This document shows positions 56,516-64,000 of a stretch of DNA of 64,000 nucleotides, in pieces. The notes beneath the pieces were generated by a model that ran no database searches, was not told the DNA's origin, and was given only the letters and a program-made list of their open reading frames with translations. Position numbers and translations under genes: made by a program. The DNA is from Stieleria neptunia (lineage in GTDB: Bacteria > Planctomycetota > Planctomycetia > Pirellulales > Pirellulaceae). How positions within the stretch are numbered: position 1 is the stretch's first letter; every line of letters starts with the position of its first letter. Location of the stretch: assembly GCF_007754155.1 (NCBI RefSeq), contig NZ_CP037423.1:5052865-5116864 (forward strand), written 5' to 3'.

Positions 56516-57156
56516 ACTCTCAAAAAACTCTTTCTCTCACGCTTTTGACGCTCGTCGCCCTCTTCGGATCAACCGATGCCGCGGAAGTGACGGTGCTGTC
56601 CCCGAACGGATCTTCTTTTGCTCCGGGCGAGCAGATCGAGTTTCGCGTCACGTTGCCGGAGCTGTCGAATTTGGGAAGCTATGAAACGATTGGTGTTTTG
56701 ACGGGCAGCAACGGAAGCGCAGGCGTCCAATACTTCTTCGAGGCGCCGCCCGCGGTCCCGGCGGCGTCGAAGTATGTTTTTGACAACAGCGATACATTTC
56801 TAGCCAATCCGATCGACGCGGCCAGGGTGTCGCTTTCGGACTTTACCCTGGCTGGTATGGGACCGGTCGTGTTCACAGATGTTAACGATGGAATCGCATC
56901 CGTCTTTGTGAACACCGCATCCACATTCTCGGGTGAGATCACGCTTTCGATTGACGCCGCCAACCTCGTGCTCGACCAGCCAGACGGAACTCCGGTATCC
57001 AACTTCGCGACGATTCAGAGTGACACCGCTGCCCGCGGCTTCGCGACGGTCACGGTCACGGCGATCCCCGAACCCGGTGTTTCCCTGCTCGCATTCTTGG
57101 CCGGAATGTTCACCGTTGCTCGGCGGGGACGACGTACAAAGCGCGTCGTCAATTAG
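56512..57156 (+). CDS. PEP-CTERM sorting-domain protein
   Basis: A 214-residue secreted protein. Signal peptide MNSQKTLSLTLLTLVALFGS leads to a beta-rich body that looks cohesin-like in its opening (VTVLSPNGSSFAPGEQIEF, FATIQSDTAARGFATVTV). The C-terminus is a PEP-CTERM signal: IPEPGVSLLAFLAGMF plus a basic tail ARRGRR, for sorting by an exosortase not present in this window. The ATG overlaps the stop of the giant gene as ATGA, so translation is likely coupled. Because the giant protein ends in dockerin-like repeats, a cohesin-type partner encoded next to it would make sense. The cohesin resemblance is weak and needs a profile search. Confidence 0.85.
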   Translation: MNSQKTLSLTLLTLVALFGSTDAAEVTVLSPNGSSFAPGEQIEFRVTLPELSNLGSYETIGVLTGSNGSAGVQYFFEAPPAVPAASKYVFDNSDTFLANPIDAARVSLSDFTLAGMGPVVFTDVNDGIASVFVNTASTFSGEITLSIDAANLVLDQPDGTPVSNFATIQSDTAARGFATVTVTAIPEPGVSLLAFLAGMFTVARRGRRTKRVVN

Positions 57157-57209
57157 ATTCTCTCCCCCTGGGAGAGACGGCGTTTGCGCAGCAAGCAAAC
57201 GCCAGAGAG
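57154..57209. repeat. 56-bp double-hairpin repeat, copy A
   Basis: Differs at one base from copy B at 59845-59900. It contains the stem CTCTCCC/GGGAGAG and the stem GGCGTTTGC / GCAAACGCC. Copy A includes the stop codon of the PEP-CTERM gene and may act as its terminator-like 3' structure. Confidence 0.85.
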
Positions 57210-57301
57210 GGCCGCCGCTGCAAAAGTCTTGGCGTCTTCCTCGGCGATCAAATCTGCCACTTTTATAATTGACGCCCCACGCAGCGACAGTAGGCGGCTA
57301 A

Positions 57302-57488
57302 AGAGACCGTCCAGCTTAGGACGACCGGTTTCTCGAGTACGATGGCCCTTCCGGGCCGTCGTCCGCTGGACTCCCGACGACGACCTAGAAAGGACGTCGT
57401 ACATCGGTCCGCTGAACACCTCACACTCAATCGAAGAAATCATGAGGATTCGTCGCGTTTTGCATCGCTCCTAAGCTGGACGGTCTCT
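57302..57488. mobile_element. MITE-like element with 20-bp terminal inverted repeats
   Basis: AGAGACCGTCCAGCTTAGGA at 57302-57321 is perfectly inverted at 57469-57488. The 187-bp unit contains a perfect 10-bp stem with a TTCC loop at 57339-57362 (TGGCCCTTCCGGGCC core). No coding frame is convincing. A 13-base piece of the arm (GAGACCGTCCAGC) recurs at 59613. Could be a non-autonomous element or a structured RNA/regulatory repeat. Confidence 0.6.
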
Positions 57489-57555
57489 AAAGCCTGCACA
57501 CCAACACGTATGCCCGTGCGATTCGCTCCTGACCCGCTGTCTTCTGCTGGTGTCT

Positions 57556-58167
57556 CTACGCTCTTCGGCGGCGTCGAGCGCCAACCATGCAGATGACACC
57601 GCAGGCGAAGATCGCGATGCTTGTCGGTTCGGGGACTGTCCCCGCCGCCGCTGGCTCGAGATGAATGTTGTCAAGGAGCAGAAAATCAACCATACTTGTC
57701 GGTGCAACACGGATTAGGTCTAAGCCGACGAATGCGGGATTCGAGAAGGTCAGTGGAACATCGCCCAGCGGAGGGTCCGTGATTGATGCCGCAACCGTTC
57801 CACCGCCTGTCAGAAAGCCGGTCACATCAAATGACAATCCACTGCCGGTGTTGGTGTTGCCGTAATACAGGAAGTCGACCAGATCGAACGAGCTACTATC
57901 GGCAAGCGATATTTCGTAGACGCCCCCACCGATTCCTGAATACGCTGCGCCCGCCGGCGCAGTTGGGCGAATCGAGTTAGGATCTACGCCGACCAAATCG
58001 CCCGGTGTCGCGAAGCGGACTCCGTCTTCCACATAGACGGAAACACCTAGGTTGCCGGATTGCCCGGTGAAGGTCATGACGCCCGCATTGGCCTGCGACG
58101 CGACGAAGATCATCGTGACGGCCGTGAGGCAGCTAATCATTGGCGGTGAGCAAGGGTGAGATCGCAT
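57556..58167 (-). CDS. PEP-CTERM sorting-domain protein, convergent
   Basis: A 203-residue secreted protein with signal peptide (MISCLTAVTMIFVASQANAG after a short leader) and a C-terminal PEP-CTERM signal, VPEPTSIAIFACGVICMVGA followed by RRRRR. The middle is a beta-sandwich-like domain (VYEISLADSSSFDLVDFLYYG, FVGLDLIRVAPTSMVDFLLL) of the kind often found in PEP-CTERM proteins. It converges on the other PEP-CTERM gene, with the inverted-repeat element between them. It should be sorted to the cell surface by an exosortase encoded elsewhere. No specific function can be given. Confidence 0.85.
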   Translation of the reverse strand: MRSHPCSPPMISCLTAVTMIFVASQANAGVMTFTGQSGNLGVSVYVEDGVRFATPGDLVGVDPNSIRPTAPAGAAYSGIGGGVYEISLADSSSFDLVDFLYYGNTNTGSGLSFDVTGFLTGGGTVAASITDPPLGDVPLTFSNPAFVGLDLIRVAPTSMVDFLLLDNIHLEPAAAGTVPEPTSIAIFACGVICMVGARRRRRA

Positions 58168-58630
58168 CCATTTACCTACAGTTGATTCGTTGGAGAGGGC
58201 TTCAAGCCAATCGTCGGCGGCCTGAGAGGTTAGACGGCAGCAGGATTCTTCACCGCCTTAACGTAGGTACGGGCGTCCCGATCGATTCTGTCACAAAATG
58301 CCATTTTTCTGCGAACCCCGCTGGGAAAGGGCTGCCCAAGTACTTCATTCCGGGAGAGCAAGGGTATCGCCACTGCTGTCAGCGCACACTGCGGTGAGTT
58401 TCGGTTCCTGCGAAGCGACAGGCCTGCAACGCCTGGATCTCGGCTTGGAACGACGATCGACGTCCCAATCGCCAATCTGAATGGTGATCTGCCCCTGTGC
58501 TGGAGCGATTGCGACCAGGGCGATCTCTGGGCGACCAACCACACCGATCGCCCGACGCGGTTGGGCCACTGGCACGACGATTGCCCCCTTGCATGTCGGT
58601 CATACGATTTCCGCAAGCGAATGAGCAACG
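58168..58630. other. Intergenic stretch, no gene seen
   Basis: Lies between two divergent genes and should contain both promoters. Frames here are short and low quality; I see no repeat, RNA or terminator that I can support. Confidence 0.4.
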
Positions 58631-59545
58631 ATGGACTTATTAAAGAAAACCTTCGCCGATTTCTCCAAGGACCGCTGCACCACGTTGGCCGCGGCACTGG
58701 CCTACTACACCGCATTTGCGCTGCCGCCCTTGCTGTACTTGCTGTTGACGATCCTCACGTTCGGATTGTCCGTGATGTACGACAGCGAAGCCGCCGAGCA
58801 GAAGGCTCAATCCATCCTTCAGAGCCAGGCTTCCGAGATGATCGGCAACCCGACTGCGACCGAAGAGATCGGAACGATCCTGGAGAACAACGATAACGCG
58901 AGCGGAAAATGGTGGAAAACACTTCTCAGCTTCGCCGGGATTGTCGTCGGTGCAACGGGAGTTGTCGCGGCGCTGCAGGCCTCGCTCAACCAGGTCTGGG
59001 AGGTCAAACCCGACCCGGAGCAGGCCGGTTGGAAAGACATGATCAGCAAACGCGTCCTGTCATTGGGAATGATCATCGGACTGGGCTTTCTGCTGCTCGT
59101 CTCGCTCGTGATCTCATCGGTCCTGCAAGGCTTTAGCGAGATGATCGGCGTCTCCGGAACGATGGGAGAAGTCGTCAACTTTGTCGTTCAGGCGCTGGTC
59201 GTGTTCGTGATGTTCGCCGCGATTTTCAAATACATGCCCGATGCCATCGTGCGTTGGAAAGACGTCTTTGTCGGAGCGGCGATCACCACCGTATTGTTTC
59301 TGGTGGGGCGATTCGCCATGCAAATCTATTTCAATTTCAGCGAACCGGGCGCCCAACTGGGATCCGCCGCAGCCTCCATTGCTGTGCTGCTGGTGTGGGT
59401 CTACTACACCGCAATCATCGTCCTGTTGGGAGCCGAAGCGACACAGGTCTATGCGGTGACCTATGGAAGCGGAATCCGGCCGGAATCCGACGCCGTACGG
59501 GTCGTTGAAAAGCTGCAACGTCCGGGCGAAGCATCTTCTTCCTGA
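58631..59545 (+). CDS. YihY/RbN-family inner membrane protein
   Basis: A 304-residue integral membrane protein of the YihY/virulence factor BrkB family (formerly called ribonuclease BN). It begins DLLKKTFADFSKDRCTTLAAALAYYTAFALPP, cut here at the family block AAALAYYTAFALPPLL, and has about six transmembrane helices (LLYLLLTILTFGLSVMY, LGLGFLLLVSLVISSVL-like, VVFVMFAAIFKYMP, ASIAVLLVWVYYTAIIVLLG). The segment LQASLNQVWEVKPD and the VYYTAIIVLLGAEATQVYA end are typical. The function is not settled; a transporter or envelope role is likely. It stands alone, with no operon partner. Confidence 0.92.
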   Translation: MDLLKKTFADFSKDRCTTLAAALAYYTAFALPPLLYLLLTILTFGLSVMYDSEAAEQKAQSILQSQASEMIGNPTATEEIGTILENNDNASGKWWKTLLSFAGIVVGATGVVAALQASLNQVWEVKPDPEQAGWKDMISKRVLSLGMIIGLGFLLLVSLVISSVLQGFSEMIGVSGTMGEVVNFVVQALVVFVMFAAIFKYMPDAIVRWKDVFVGAAITTVLFLVGRFAMQIYFNFSEPGAQLGSAAASIAVLLVWVYYTAIIVLLGAEATQVYAVTYGSGIRPESDAVRVVEKLQRPGEASSS

Positions 59546-59844
59546 TCGTTTGGCGGCGTCTGCAAGGGTCGCAAGACGCTTGCCACCGATATTGACCGCC
59601 TTACATGGGCATGAGACCGTCCAGCGATTTTCCTGAGCTGTCCGTCAAAAACGATAACCGCGGATAGCAGCGCGAACCCACGGATGATCGGCACAGCGTC
59701 ATGCGTGGCGGCCACGCTGCCATCGGTGGGTTTCGTGCTCGTCAGATCGCTTCTCAAGTGACAGCCAGCGTCCTGTTCCTCTTGACCACCGCAACCGGCT
59801 GCTGGGGACGTCGATTCTTTTACTGCAGGATTTGGCTACCGATC

Positions 59845-59900
59845 TAGATTCTCTCCCCCGGGGAGAGACGGCGTTTGCGCAGCAAGCAAACGCCAGAGAG
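59845..59900. repeat. 56-bp double-hairpin repeat, copy B
   Basis: Near-identical to copy A at 57154-57209 (C/T difference in the first stem). It lies next to the terminator of the DUF11 gene. The remainder of the gene-free stretch 59546-59967 holds only a 13-base match to the inverted-repeat element at 59613. Confidence 0.85.
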
Positions 59901-59910
59901 AATCGGAAAC

Positions 59911-59942
59911 AAAAAAACCTCGCCGGGGTTTCCGGCGAGGTT
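59911..59942 (-). terminator. Rho-independent terminator for the DUF11-type gene
   Basis: On the minus strand a perfect 11-bp stem AACCTCGCCGG / CCGGCGAGGTT (59916-59926 with 59932-59942) is followed by a run of T (59917-59911 read in reverse). It lies 25 bases beyond the stop at 59968. Confidence 0.88.
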
Positions 59943-59967
59943 GACGAGATCTCAGGTCCGCGACGAA

Positions 59968-61749
59968 TCAGTTGCTCGCGGTGTCGAACAGTCGAGTGGG
60001 TTCCTCGCTGGTGACTTTGCTCTTGAGCGATTTACTTTGCAGTGTCGCTTCAAATCGGGCACTGCCCGTGCCGGTGGGTTTCGCCGTCACGGTGTACTCG
60101 GCGCGGTCGCCCGGCTCCATCGACTTGATCGGAGCAAACGTGATCGTGTCGCCTTCGTTTTCGACGTCCGTGGGGCCCTCGGCCGAATCGAACTTCAAGT
60201 TACCGGGAAGTTTGGCACTCAGCTGAACGTCCTGGTCGGGTGCCTGACCTTCGTTCCAAACCGTGATCAGATATTGGACCTTCGATCCATTTTTCACCGG
60301 GTCTTCGGCATCGATGACGGCGATTTGCAGTGCGGGCAGACGCACGACGGTTACCGTCGCCATCGCGGTTGCGGTGGTCTTCGCTTCCGCTTTGGCTTGG
60401 TCTTCGACCGAGTCGATGCTGCAGACGTAGCTGGCCTGCACTTCCGTGGGCAATTCTTCCAGGTTGTCGGTCCGCACCACGTAGGTGAATTCTGCCGTCT
60501 GACCGGGCTCAAGACGATCGATCACAAAGGACTCGCTTTGCAACTGCATCTTTTCTCTCTCGGACTGTTTCTGATCCTTGTTCTTTTTCTGCGATTGCGA
60601 ATCTTGCTTCTTCGCCAAGGTGGGCTGCCCTTGCTTCTTGTTTTGGCTCGACGATGAGTCTTTTTGCGAACTCGTCTTCAATTGATAGTTATCAAGATCA
60701 ACCAAGTTAGCCGCGGATGGCCACTTAACGGCCACATCGACCGATTCGGCAGCAACGTTACCGGTGTTGGTAATCGTGGCGGTGAACGTCGCCAGACCAT
60801 CACCGTAGATTCGCGATGGTCCGGTCACACGAGCGTCGAGATCTGCGGCGCTGACCTTGGTCGTCGTCTTTTTACTGCGGCTTTGCAGATCATCGTTATC
60901 CGCTTTGGCGACTGCACGACTGCTGAATTCGCCCGATTTTTTGGCGAAAACGCGAGCGACGAATCGGCGGCTGTCTCCGGCTGCCAGCCCATCGACGGGG
61001 AAGGAGAGTTCGCTTTCTCCTTCGATCGTTGCCAACCCTTCACCGAGGGAATCGGTGACGGTGAGCTTGCCGAGGTCGCCGCTCCCACCGTTTTTCACTT
61101 CGTACGTCAGCTCGATCACCTCGCAACGATTCGCTTTTTTGGGAGCCGTCTTGGTCAGCTCGAGTTCTGGCTTGACGACCTTCGACGTCAAGCACAGAGC
61201 CGGCGTGTAGCTAGCGATTTCGAGGCAGCTACGCAGCTCACCTTCTTCGTCGGCAGTGGCGGAAACGACGAACACACGGCTGTCACCGGGTTGAAGCGTC
61301 GAGATCGTCATCTGATCTTTCGAAGCATTTGCGTTTTCTTCTGGTTTGTCTTTCGCTTGCTGCGAATTTTTCGCTTGCTGCGACTCGCTGTCGCCGGGAG
61401 ATTTTTTCTTACCGTCTTTCCTGCTTTTGTTGGCAGCTTTCGAGTCTTGCTGCTGTTTGGAATCCTGGTTGCCTTTCATCGAAACCGATTCGATGGTCAG
61501 GCCTTTTGCTTTGCGTTGCCGCAGCTTGATGTCGTGCAGAACGACATTGTCGGAATTGTTGGTGACTTCGACTTCATACGTGAATTCTTCGCCGATACGA
61601 GCTTCATCGGGCATGGCGGCTTTGATCGCCAGCAGGCCATCTCCGGTTTGAACGGACTGTTGGGCGAAAGCCGTCCCCAGGGCGGATGGAATGATCACGG
61701 CGAGAGTGCAGGCGATCGCAGACGCGATGCCACGGACGTTTACGGTCAT
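59968..61749 (-). CDS. Secreted DUF11/CARDB-repeat protein with Lys-rich linkers
   Basis: A 593-residue protein with signal peptide (TVNVRGIASAIACTLAVIIP to TAFAQ). It contains four to five beta-sandwich repeats of the DUF11/CARDB type: ARIGEEFTYEVEVTNNSDNV, NRCEVIELTYEVKNGGSGDL, GDGLATFTATITNTGNVAAE, EPGQTAEFTYVVRTDNLEEL and NGSKVQYLITVWNEGQAP. Two low-complexity Lys/Gln/Ser linkers interrupt them at about residues 93-150 and 355-410 (QQQDSKAANKSRKDGKKK, KKQDSQSQKKNKDQKQ). Both linkers fall inside repeats, splitting strands. Likely a surface or periplasmic structural protein; a clear terminator follows. No partner is evident. Confidence 0.85.
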   Translation of the reverse strand: MTVNVRGIASAIACTLAVIIPSALGTAFAQQSVQTGDGLLAIKAAMPDEARIGEEFTYEVEVTNNSDNVVLHDIKLRQRKAKGLTIESVSMKGNQDSKQQQDSKAANKSRKDGKKKSPGDSESQQAKNSQQAKDKPEENANASKDQMTISTLQPGDSRVFVVSATADEEGELRSCLEIASYTPALCLTSKVVKPELELTKTAPKKANRCEVIELTYEVKNGGSGDLGKLTVTDSLGEGLATIEGESELSFPVDGLAAGDSRRFVARVFAKKSGEFSSRAVAKADNDDLQSRSKKTTTKVSAADLDARVTGPSRIYGDGLATFTATITNTGNVAAESVDVAVKWPSAANLVDLDNYQLKTSSQKDSSSSQNKKQGQPTLAKKQDSQSQKKNKDQKQSEREKMQLQSESFVIDRLEPGQTAEFTYVVRTDNLEELPTEVQASYVCSIDSVEDQAKAEAKTTATAMATVTVVRLPALQIAVIDAEDPVKNGSKVQYLITVWNEGQAPDQDVQLSAKLPGNLKFDSAEGPTDVENEGDTITFAPIKSMEPGDRAEYTVTAKPTGTGSARFEATLQSKSLKSKVTSEEPTRLFDTASN

Positions 61750-61962
61750 GGTAGTGTCCTACGTTAACGAGGGAGGAAAAACGATGAGCGACCCGATCGC
61801 TCATCAGAGTGGCGCGACTCTCAGGCAATCACCATGCCGCTCAAGCTCTTTTTTTGTGAGTTTCTGTTTAGACGCGACGCATCACCGTTGGTACATCCGC
61901 GGCAAATCGCGTCGAATCTCCATGCCCGGACCCATTGCCCATTGCCGTCGACACCGCGTTGC

Positions 61963-63291
61963 CTAGACCGCTTCGGCGATCGGCTCGTCTTCTTTCAGCG
62001 GCTCACACGGCTGCCCGGGCAAACATGGGTCCTCACCTAAGACGACAGCGAGCGGGTAGGTCGCGTCGAAACTGGCGAAGACCTGACGCATCACGATCAG
62101 CAATGGAACGGATAAGAAAATACCCGGCAGTCCCCACATGAATCCCCAAAACGCGACGGCTACCAGGACCACCAACGAACCAACCTTGAGTGACTTTCCT
62201 AGGATCGCTGGAGTCACAAACTGACCTTCGACAGCGGTCGTGATCCAAAAACTTGCTGCCATCAAAGCCGCCCGCGAAAAAGAGTCAAAAGCCGTTCCCG
62301 CTGCAACAAAAACGACCAGGGTGCCCGCTATCGGACCGAGGTACGGGACAAAGTTGAACAACATCGCCATCGCTCCCCAAAGATACGGAGTCGGCATACC
62401 GACGATCCACATCACCAGGGTAACGGCGAGCCCCAGCCCAAGGTTGATCAGCGTAATCTGACCGAGGTAACGGCCGACGCTTTCCTGAATCTCGCCAACC
62501 GTTTCCAACACCTGATCGCGTTTTTCTTGGTCCCGCAATACCATCAATACTCGGTTGAGAACGTCATCGCCGTTGCACAACATAAAGAACGTCAGCACAC
62601 CGATTGCGGCGACGAATGCCAGCACGTGGCCGGTTTTGTTGATCAGGTATGCCGGGTCCACAATGCTGGGTTTCTCCACCGAAACGGTGACTTCAGCGGA
62701 CTCCCGCTGTAACCCCGACGTCGCCGTGTCGAGTTGCTCTTCCGCGCGGTCAACCGTCGTCAGGGGTTCGGCAACCTGGTCAAATTTTCCACGCAGCCTG
62801 GTGACACTCTCGGGTGCATCGGCGAGCCAGGTTTGAAGTGGCGTGTACAGCAGAATTGCCGCCAAGGCGATGACTGAAAAGAACACCAGAATCACCATCG
62901 CAGACGCAACCGTCTGGCTCAATCCGATACGACACATACGCACCACGCCCGGGCGCAGCGTCAGATAGGCGACCAACGAAATCGTCAGCGGCACCAACAG
63001 GCTACTTGCAACATAGATCGCGCCCAAGACCAGGATGACTGCGATGCAGATGACCCACGGTGAATGAGACGTGGGGCCTGATGCCCGCCCCAGCCGATAG
63101 CGATTGGAACTGACCTCATAACGGGGCAACCGTGACTCCGCAGCCCGATCTTGTCGTTGGGCGTCTTTCATTCGACCGACTCCATCGAATTCCATTTCTC
63201 TTCCTTGGCCGCCAAAGTGACCCGACGCAACGATGGTTTCGACGATCGGTGCTTTTGCGGTATCAGACTCATCGTGTTCCCTCATCGTCAT
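61963..63291 (-). CDS. AI-2E/PerM-family transporter-like membrane protein
   Basis: A membrane protein of about 442 residues from ATG 63291 (GTG 63345 is in frame further upstream). The first 70 residues are polar, then about eight transmembrane helices follow. Family blocks are VICIAVILVLGAIYVASSLL, ISLVAYLTLRPGV, GRYLGQITLINLGLGLAVTL, WGAMAMLFNFVPYLGPIAG and TPAILGKSLKVGSLVVLVAV. The loop PYLGPI and the C-terminal FWGFMWGLPGIFLSVPLLI are diagnostic for the PerM/YdiK group. A periplasmic-side coiled insertion lies between helices 3 and 4 (VTRLRGKFDQVAEPLTT). Members have been linked to AI-2 export or ion exchange; specificity is unknown here. Confidence 0.92.
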   Translation of the reverse strand: MTMREHDESDTAKAPIVETIVASGHFGGQGREMEFDGVGRMKDAQRQDRAAESRLPRYEVSSNRYRLGRASGPTSHSPWVICIAVILVLGAIYVASSLLVPLTISLVAYLTLRPGVVRMCRIGLSQTVASAMVILVFFSVIALAAILLYTPLQTWLADAPESVTRLRGKFDQVAEPLTTVDRAEEQLDTATSGLQRESAEVTVSVEKPSIVDPAYLINKTGHVLAFVAAIGVLTFFMLCNGDDVLNRVLMVLRDQEKRDQVLETVGEIQESVGRYLGQITLINLGLGLAVTLVMWIVGMPTPYLWGAMAMLFNFVPYLGPIAGTLVVFVAAGTAFDSFSRAALMAASFWITTAVEGQFVTPAILGKSLKVGSLVVLVAVAFWGFMWGLPGIFLSVPLLIVMRQVFASFDATYPLAVVLGEDPCLPGQPCEPLKEDEPIAEAV

Positions 63292-63737
63292 GGATCGGCG
63301 TGATCGTCGGGTTTCGGATGCCGACGGGAGTCTCGCGGCATCCACCCGGAGAATGCAAACGATGTGCCGCGGGGTGCCCCGGGATTCTGTCGCGATGCAA
63401 ACGCTCGGAGCTGACGCGATGTCGGTGGTTGGTTGAGAGCGTGATCAATTACCCGATCGTAGTCATCCGATCACGGAGTTATCCGATCGCGGAAACCTGG
63501 CAGATCGATCGATGAAGGACTGTGTCTACGCAACGCTGGTGTTCAAATCCGCCGCAACGTCGATGCGACTTCCGCCATCGTGATCGCTATCGAACCAATC
63601 GACCGATGGTCTTGACGAGGTAACACCGTTTGGCACACCGCTTGCGACGATTCCTGCCGACTCGAACAAAACGCTGTCTCTCGGAACGTGCCGAAGCGTC
63701 GGCGACCTTGAAACTCGATTCCCAATTAGGAACGACA
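63292..63737. other. Intergenic stretch between divergent genes
   Basis: Contains the promoter regions of the AI-2E-type gene and the lipoprotein gene. No further gene or repeat is supported. Confidence 0.4.
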
Positions 63738-64000
63738 ATGAAAACCTTATTGACAATGCTGACTGTTGCCATCGGATTGACGTTCGTCGGCTGCGACGAC
63801 TCCGTCTATGACGAGCGAGCCGAACAGGTACGGGACACCTCACAGGATGTTGCCGCGGAGGTTCGCGACACTTATGACGCTGCGGCCGAAAACGTCGAAG
63901 ATCGGTACGAATCGGCACGTCCGGCTCTCGAAGAATCCGCTGAAGAACGGGCCGAAGAAATCGAAGACCGAGGCGAAACCGTCGCGGACCGCGTGGAAGA
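63738..64000 (+). CDS. Small lipoprotein with acidic helical body (cut by window end)
   Basis: Start ATG 63738 follows AGGAACGACA, a good ribosome binding site. The signal peptide KTLLTMLTVAIGLTFVGC ends in a lipobox with Cys19, so the protein is probably lipid-anchored. The visible body is highly charged and repetitive (ERAEQVRDTSQDVAAEVRD, EESAEERAEEIEDRGE), predicted long amphipathic helix, similar in feel to YtxH/apolipoprotein-like stress lipoproteins. The gene continues beyond 64000, so length and C-terminus are unknown. Confidence 0.75.
   Translation, partial: MKTLLTMLTVAIGLTFVGCDDSVYDERAEQVRDTSQDVAAEVRDTYDAAAENVEDRYESARPALEESAEERAEEIEDRGETVADRVE

Noticed and set aside
57153..57443. 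Minus-strand 96-codon frame
   Set aside because: It runs through the hairpin repeat and the inverted-repeat element and has no family likeness.

Overview
This 64 kb window almost certainly comes from a marine planctomycete close to Rhodopirellula (Pirellulales). The evidence is the mix of families: formylglycine sulfatases, paired PSCyt1/DUF1549/DUF1553 and DUF1501 genes, DUF1080 proteins, a heme-binding propeller protein, a kinase with a zinc anti-sigma domain and leucine-rich repeats, PEP-CTERM proteins, and a 19.7 kb gene with a LEPR-XLL start and dockerin end. The short intergenic hairpin repeats also fit. GC is moderate and coding is dense, with few recognisable ribosome binding sites and many GTG or TTG starts.

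Layout. (1) 87-18174, plus strand: eight tightly packed genes that look like a sulfated-polysaccharide locus. They encode three sulfatases (one fused to DUF1080), a GH10 protein fused to an agarase-like domain, a 1399-residue propeller/HEAT/cytochrome c/agarase-like fusion, a free DUF1080 protein, and a PSCyt1/DUF1501 pair. (2) 18367-19428: a ParDE-type toxin-antitoxin pair, then the 3' two thirds of a tRNA-Leu(CAG) with its terminator. This reads as an attachment-site scar, with the island side to the left. (3) 19863-24204, minus strand: a second PSCyt1/DUF1501 pair. (4) 24806-29220, minus strand: an M6 metalloprotease downstream of a subtilisin-like protease with a P domain. (5) 29514-32554, minus strand: a FadR-type regulator, a GH43/GH32-like propeller and a leucine-rich repeat protein in one likely operon, with candidate operators upstream. 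(6) 33385-36609: a divergent pair of ZAS-kinase-LRR protein and ECF sigma factor. (7) 36767-57156: the giant 6582-residue surface protein, overlapping a PEP-CTERM protein gene by ATGA. (8) 57556-64000: a second PEP-CTERM protein, a YihY-type membrane protein, a DUF11-type secreted protein, an AI-2E/PerM-type membrane protein and the start of a small lipoprotein, with several intergenic repeats.

How the genes may work together. In the left cluster sulfatases would remove sulfate, GH domains would cut the backbone, and DUF1080 domains (3-keto-glycoside hydrolase/lyase family) suggest a step in which the sugar is first oxidised at C3. The propeller-cytochrome fusion is a candidate electron-handling partner, but that is inference. 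In the right half, the ECF/kinase pair sits directly before the giant surface protein and may control it. The first 65 bases may hold the last codons of an upstream gene, but I cannot support a call.
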